From: Perognathus longimembris pacificus
Lineage: Eukaryota > Chordata > Mammalia > Rodentia > Heteromyidae
DNA length: 64,000 nucleotides
Direction: 5' to 3'
NCBI RefSeq assembly: GCF_023159225.1
Contig: NC_063171.1
Coordinates: 3,453,501-3,517,500, forward strand
The position numbers and the translations under genes were made by a program. Of this stretch, positions 58,304 through 64,000 are shown one piece after another. The notes below the pieces were generated by a model that did no database searches, was not told where the DNA came from, and saw only the letters and a list, made by a program, of their open reading frames with translations. Within the stretch, counting starts at the first letter, position 1; the number at the start of each line of letters is the position of its first letter.

Positions 58304-59277
58304 ATGTGTATTTTATTACATTATTCTGCATAAACAACTGTACCTACAGTTCAAATTACTTTGGAGTAAGAACTTGTTTTATTAACATTTTCATCTCTAT
58401 ACATGAATTTTGCTATAATATAGTAGAAGATATGTGACGAACAAATAAATGGTTGAGTTTATGAGATTCTTAATTTGTTGAGTTGTACAAGGTATGTACT
58501 TCATATTTTGTTTATAGGCTGGCACCTCATGTAGAGGAATATTACTATATTATCCCTTCACCCAGGATTAAAATATTCTTAAATTCCCTCATATGATCTT
58601 GTACGTGCATGCTTTACAGGATAATGGTGATTTTTAGCTGTCTTCACATTTGGAATCAATCAAAAAACTTTACTCTTGAATACACAGGCAAACAAGTGAT
58701 TGGTCTCAGTAAGAATATGCATATTGAAGAAAACAGTATCTAAGTGGTTTAGGTTGTATTACTATATGTTTAAAGCAGAAAGTGGAACCAAAATCTAATA
58801 TTTAACTCTTTATTTCTTTGTAATTTCAATTTCTTTGGAAATTTACATCAAAATAAAAGGTAGAATTAATGCCCATAATACTTTCTAAAGATTCAACCAC
58901 TGTTAACACTCCTAATCATTTTTCTGTGTCACTCAGAATACTTTCTTATTAGTTGAACATCTCTGTACTATTTTTTCCAATATCTCATTATGGATTTCTA
59001 GCAATATGATCTTATTGTCGAGTATTAGAGAGCAATTATTAGCATTAGGAACTATAATATCAATACAATGCAACTTTGTGAGGACTTTGGAAAAAGATTT
59101 TATAATACAAGAACTTTGCAGTACAGTGAAACAATTCCTGAAGTCTGAGGAATAATGTTGGCAAAAGATCGTGAACAGAAGACTGTGGAGAGAAGGAAAA
59201 GAAACCATTCATACATACTAGAATACCCTACTTTATTGTTTCTTGAAATAAAGGTCTCACTGTAAATATTTTCTTCA
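58304..59277. other. Unique AT-rich sequence, no gene seen
   Basis: Frames at 58933-59291 on the minus strand have no recognisable domain. Confidence 0.4.
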
Positions 59278-59752
59278 GAGCCGTACAACATTCCTATTCC
59301 TAAGACTATAGATCAAAGGGTTTAACACAGGTGTCCTTCTCAGGGGTGTGGTAAGAGCTGGGGAGCATGTAGATATATATGGCAGCACCATAGAAGAGAA
59401 TGACCACTGTCATATGGGAAGAACAGGTGGCTAGGGCCTTCTTCCTGCCCTCTGCTGACTTCATCCTGTGAACAGTGAGGAGGATGAATGAATAGGAACT
59501 TGAAATGACCATTATAGAGATGAGGAGCATGAGAACACAGCACAGGTACATGAGTGTCTCATAGAGAGAGGTGTCTGAGCAGGAGAGCTTCAGTACAGCA
59601 GGAACCTCACAGAAGAAGTGATGGGTCTCTCTGGATTTGCAGAATGGAAAGGTCATAGTGATTGGAGTGAGCATGAAGCCATCCACAGATCCCAGAAACC
59701 AGCAGCCAGATGCCAGGAGGAGACAAATCTTATGGTTCAAGAGGAAAGGGTG

Positions 59753-60005
59753 AATACCAAAATCGAGAGACACAGGGTAAAAAAAGACAAATGACTACAA
59801 AAGCAATACTTGCAAAACTGTTTGGTATAAATGAACTGAACAACTAATGGAGGGGAAAGGGAAAGGGAAAGGGGGAGGGGGAGGGGGGAATGAGGGACGA
59901 GGTAACGAATAGCACAAGAAATGCAAGAAATGTATCCAATGCCTAACGTATGAAAGTGTAACCTCTCTGTACCTGTTTGACAATAAACATTTAACAAAAA
60001 AAAAA
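59753..60005 (+). mobile_element. L1 3' UTR tail, first of two in tandem
   Basis: About 250 bases: the end of the 3' UTR with the G-rich tract (59850-59890), then caataaac and an A run at 59998-60005. It carries no coding sequence. Confidence 0.85.
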
Positions 60006-60570
60006 TGGAACCAACCCAGATGCCCCTCAGTAGACAAATGAATCAGGAAAATGTGGTACATATACACAATGGAATTTTATTCCTCTATCAGAAATAATGA
60101 CATTGCCCCATTCGTAAGGAAATGGAAGGACTTGGAAAAAATTAGACTAAATGAAGTGAGCCAAACCCAAAGAAACATGGACTCTATGGTCTCCCTCATA
60201 GGGAATCATTAGCACAGGTTTAGGCTATCCCCTTCCTGTGGTTGTACCTGCACTATCACTGTATATTATCTGAGTACATTGGAAAACATATATACTAGTA
60301 TTACAACTAGGAAACTGAAAGGGAATACCAAAATCGAGAGACAAGGATAAAAAGAAAAATGACTACAAAAGCAATACTTGTTAAATTGTTTGGTGTAAAT
60401 CAACTGAACAACTCATGGGAGGAAAGGGAAAGGGGGAGGGGGAGGGGGGAATGAGGGAGGAGGTAACAAACAGTACAAGAAATGTATCCAATGCCTAACA
60501 TATGAAAGTGTAACCTCTGTGTACGTCAGTTTGAAAATAAAAATTTTAAAAAACAAAACAAACAAACAGA
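60006..60570 (+). mobile_element. L1 3' end, second of two in tandem
   Basis: It starts inside the ORF2 C-terminus (tggaaccaacccagatgccc), passes the MVSLIGN end, and has the 3' UTR with G-rich tract (60415-60455) and an A-rich tail (60540-60570). It joins the A run of the first tail directly. Confidence 0.85.
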
Positions 60571-60973
60571 AAGAGGACAGGGTAACGGAGTGGATGGCAG
60601 ATGGCCACATAGCGGTCATAAGACATGGCAGCCAGGAGAAAAAACTGTACCCACAAGTGTCAAATACAGGAACATCTGTATTCCACATTCAGAAACTGAG
60701 ATTTTATTCATTCCAGTTATCTGGTCCATGAGCATCTTGGGTACAGTGACCATAATGTACATCATGTCCATGAGGACAACTGGCTGATGAAATAGTACAT
60801 GGGGGTGTGGAGGTGGATGTCAGTGTGTATCATAATGATGAGCACAGCATTTGCAGAGAAAGCTACCAGGAAATCCACAACAATTGCCATAAATAATAGA
60901 AATGGATGTTTGGATTGACTTAAGAGTCCCAACCAGGATGAAATCTGACTGTGTTGTGTGGTTGACCCTCCAT

Positions 60974-62034
60974 TTGGTGATTTCCACGAGTCTTATCTAG
61001 GCCACTAAGAAAGCTTCAACATTAACATACTATGTTTATGTACCTTTGAAATAAAATCATCAGTTTTTGCCTTAGAGAGAGTCAAATGTTTCAGAAAGGC
61101 AAGTACATAGAAACCTCAATTAAAAATGGAAACATTGACCTTTCAATTTTTACAAGCAACAAAATGTGGCATAGCACAACAAGCAAAATGAAGTGAGAGA
61201 CAGAAAATCTCCCAATAGTGCTATAAGAAGAAGAAAGCAAATAAAAAGGCAAGCATGAAGAGGATTTGCAGATGTATACTAACTGACACTTTATGAAATT
61301 AAAATTTAAGATGGGAGGTGTACAGACTACACAGTGAGCAGACATTTGGAATACCTGGCACTTCCCAGCTTACTTGCTCTGAAAATGGAGAGAAGTTATC
61401 CCGGGATATAACTCAATCAAGCATGTCAGCTATGGGAACAGAAGACCTCAATTTTAAGTATTTCTGTATCTCCAAAACTTTCTGTACCTTCTCTGATTAC
61501 CAAAGAAACAATTACCCCAAACACCTTCCTTCAGTGGATCCCTGAAAGGAGCTCAACAAAGGAAATGACTCTGAACTATGTTTAAAGGAGACACACCAAG
61601 AGTCTGCAAATACAATCTGGAATGCTCAAGTAGATGATTGGTGAAGCTAGGGCAGTCCCAAATCTGAGTACCCTGTGCCTCCCCAAGCCACTACTGAGGC
61701 CCTTGCTTTGACTGCTTCGTATAGTACCAAAAAGCATGAGGATTTGGTGGATAACGGAGTTAGCTTGGGAATTCTCCATACCAAACCTGCACAGGTGGGG
61801 TGGTGTCCATTCTACAACAGGGGTAATGTGTGTATCCAAGGATGAACTGGTGGGAGGAATCCAAGGAAGCTCCTACATAACCAATAACAAGAACCCACAC
61901 TAGCAGGGAAGGCAGGACATGACATCTTACAACAGATCTTAATTACTTGGCATGGCAAATGGATTATACATGAAAGCTGCAAAGTAAAGTGCAAGAAGAG
62001 CCTGGGGAGAGAGATCTAACTTGTTCTTGTAAAG
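60974..62034. other. Unique sequence, no gene seen
   Basis: It lies upstream of the OR pseudogene on its strand. No conserved frame. The 75-85 codon frames at 61318-61839 lack known domains. Confidence 0.4.
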
Positions 62035-62574
62035 ATGCTTTCCTAATTTCTGCCTTGCTCTTCTCATTGTTGACATACAGAAAAGCCATTGATTTTTATG
62101 GATTCATCTTATACCTCTACTTTGCAAAAGTTTCGAATCCACTCAAGTAATTTGGGAGTGGAGTCTATGGGGTTCTTTAAATACAGGCTCATGTCATCTG
62201 AAAAGAGGGAGAGTTTAATTTCTTCTTTCCCTATTTGTATCCCCTTTTGTTTGCCTCTTGCCTTATTGCTCTAGCTAGGAATTCTACTACTATATTGAAG
62301 AGAAGTGGAGAGAGTGGACATCCTTGTCTCCTTAGAGGAAATGGATTTAATTTTTCACTATTAAGTATAATGCTAACTATAGGTTTGTCATATATAGCCT
62401 TTATTATATTGAAGAATGTTCCATGGATTCCTAGTTTGTTCATAGTTTTCATCATAAGAGTGTTGTTTCTTGTCAAATGCTTTTTCTGTGCCTATTGAGA
62501 TCACGTGGTTCTTAACTTTGCTCCTATTGATTACATTAATTGACTTACATATATCAGACCAGCTTTGCATCATA
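62035..62574 (-). mobile_element. L1 RT-region fragment, minus strand
   Basis: Old ORF2 sequence with a decayed active-site region and [20 protein letters not shown] at about 62260-62320. It abuts a plus-strand L1 3' end. Confidence 0.8.
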
Positions 62575-62965
62575 ATATTCTTAGCAGGGGATCACAATAA
62601 TCTAATGGCTAAGTGCAAAATGAACTCCATGAACTGGAAACAAGAGGTTCTTATTATGTCATGTATGCAGTTATTTCTATTTTAGTTTTCTGTACCCTTT
62701 ATCTTGTATATAAGCTTACCTAATCCATGGGAGGGAAGGGAATCACAGAAATAGCAGGACAAAGGATGAACAAATGCAACAATGATACTCAGTAGACACT
62801 ATGTTAGATATGAACTTTACAGCTTGGGAGGAAGGAGAGGAGGGAGAAGGGTTAAGCAGGAGAAAATGAAGGAGGGAGTAACAATGTTTAAAAAGAAATG
62901 TACTCATTACCTTACTTATGTAACTAACCTCCTTGTTCACCACCTGTGCAATAAATTTTTAAAAA
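62575..62965 (+). mobile_element. L1 3' UTR, plus strand
   Basis: A G/A-rich stretch (62823-62880) and a 3' end tgcaataaatttttaaaa (62947-62964) with AATAAA. With the previous entry it may be one L1 with an inverted 5' part. Confidence 0.75.
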
Positions 62966-63851
62966 TAACTACTAAATAAAAAATAATAACTATTATTTCC
63001 TCTCAATACAGAAAAAGAAAGTTGCACTAGCTGGTAGGCTTATTGTAATGGTGATTGCTATTGACTATTTTGTTCTTTCACTATACATATTTTTATCATA
63101 TTCTCATTCACCATTTAAAAGATTTCTTGTATCTATATCCCATGTACCTTTCTCTTACACCTTTTCTTTGTCCATTCCTTCTTTTTATTACTGAATTATT
63201 AACCTTAATAAATTTTAAACCCCAAGTTCATCCTTTAAATATTTGAGTCCTTCTTTCCTATAATATCAGCTTCTTGGCAGGTAGAAACATGAGGGTCATG
63301 AATATGAGGAAAGCCCACACAAAGATAACAAAACTCTATCTTTCCAAAATGTTAAAACTAGAGCAGTCTGAGGAATTAGGCAAAATTATACTAACTATCC
63401 AACAAGTATAAGATCTGGGTTTAATAACCAATATCTCCTTCTGAATAAAAAAGGATATGCTTTTGATTTATAGTTTTATTATTGTTGACTATTTTGTCTT
63501 CTTTGGTAATTAGGATCCTGGCACCAGATGCAGGCTTTTACCACATACTCATTTCCTCCCCAAATCTGCATTTGAATCCATCTCAATGGATGAACAAATC
63601 ACAAACTAGACACAAGAAATATGAAAAGCAGGTGAAATAGCTCCTCCAAAAGCCTGAGTCTTTAATAACTGCATCCAAAGATAATAAAATTCATGAAATT
63701 TCTGACAATTCAAAAGTATATAACACAAGAACAAATAGTGGAATAGACAAATAGACAACTTCACTAATAGATAGTTTTTGAAAGAAGGACAATTGGCCAG
63801 TAAGTATGAGAAAAATCTTCAAAATGTTTAGCTGTTAAAAAATATAAATCA
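62966..63851. other. Unique AT-rich sequence, no gene seen
   Basis: No recognisable frame, repeat or RNA gene. Confidence 0.4.
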
Positions 63852-64000
63852 GGGCTGGGAATGTGGCTTAGTGGTAGAGTGTTGCCTAGCATGCATGAAG
63901 CCCTGAGTTCAATTCTTCAGTACCACATAAACAGAAAAGGCCTGGAGATGGCACTGTGGCTCAAGTGGTAGAGCACTAGCCTTGAGCATGGTGAGGCTCA
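63852..64000 (+). mobile_element. Dimeric ID-type SINE, cut by window end
   Basis: Starts gggctgggaatgtggcttag. B box gagttcaattctt lies near 63905. The right monomer (ggctcaagtggtagagcactagcc) is visible and the tail lies outside the window. Confidence 0.88.

Larger units (their letters stand above)
59278..60973 (-). pseudogene. Olfactory receptor pseudogene, OR2T-like, split by L1
   Basis: N-terminal part (60973-60571): a candidate [33 protein letters not shown] and [18 protein letters not shown] in at least three different frames. Two L1 tails then interrupt it (59753-60570). C-terminal part (59752-59278): [46 protein letters not shown] and [11 protein letters not shown] deletion of about 29 bases then removes part of TM6-TM7 and shifts frame before [13 protein letters not shown]. 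The motif set is typical of OR2T receptors. It cannot make a receptor. Confidence 0.9.

Noticed and set aside
1..64000. CRISPR array, phage or bacterial operon
   Set aside because: No regularly spaced short repeats, no dense gene packing, and the repeat content is mammalian throughout.

Overview
The window is mammalian nuclear DNA, almost certainly from a rodent. It has no bacterial, phage or CRISPR content. The evidence is the repeat content: many L1 LINEs of several ages, SINEs built from ID-like tRNA monomers and B1-like (7SL-type) monomers, endogenous retrovirus LTRs, and two olfactory receptor (OR) loci of the family-2 type. The doubled ID-type SINE suggests a geomyoid rodent (kangaroo rat or pocket mouse group). 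That placement is from memory and unverified.

Layout. 214-7741 is a full-length (about 7.5 kb) but broken L1 on the minus strand with a clear target-site duplication (TSD). 7.8-10.3 kb holds two SINEs and unique sequence. 10.3-15.05 kb is an old minus-strand L1 carrying a younger L1 tail, a (TTTC)n microsatellite and a SINE. 15.05-19.4 kb is mostly unique sequence that recurs in diverged form at 50.9-58.0 kb. 19.4-22.7 kb holds a retroviral 3' LTR, a SINE, an old L1 and a solo LTR inside it. 22.7-28.5 kb is a plus-strand L1 with its 5' UTR. 28.55-34.6 kb is a minus-strand L1 of a clearly different lineage with short tandem units in its 5' UTR. 34.6-38.9 kb holds two more L1 pieces. 38.9-45.4 kb is the gene-bearing part, with one intact OR gene (43127-44071, minus). 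45.4-47.6 kb is an old plus-strand L1 whose 5' region has about 290-bp internal repeats. 47.6-52.6 kb is unique sequence plus old repeats. 52.58-55.64 kb is a composite ERV insertion with no visible gag, pro or pol, flanked by AACAT on both sides. 55.8-57.2 kb is an L1 3' end. 59.3-61.0 kb is an OR2T-like pseudogene split by two head-to-tail L1 tails. The rest to 64 kb is unique sequence, an L1 fragment pair and a SINE cut by the window edge.

Only the OR gene at 43-44 kb looks functional: an odorant GPCR in one coding exon with a good splice acceptor just upstream of its ATG. Everything else that could code is a decayed L1 open reading frame or a pseudogene.

The window reads as a piece of an OR cluster evolving by birth and death. 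Colinear blocks (about 10.1, 15-17 and 18.9-19.4 kb against 38.9, 50.9-55.8 and 57.2-58.0 kb) suggest an old tandem duplication of an OR-bearing unit, later reshaped by L1, ERV and SINE insertions and by deletions. I found no convincing undescribed biological system. The most unusual structures are the composite ERV with an inverted end, the two tandem-repeat types in L1 5' regions, and a tRNA-like SINE monomer shared by two SINE architectures.
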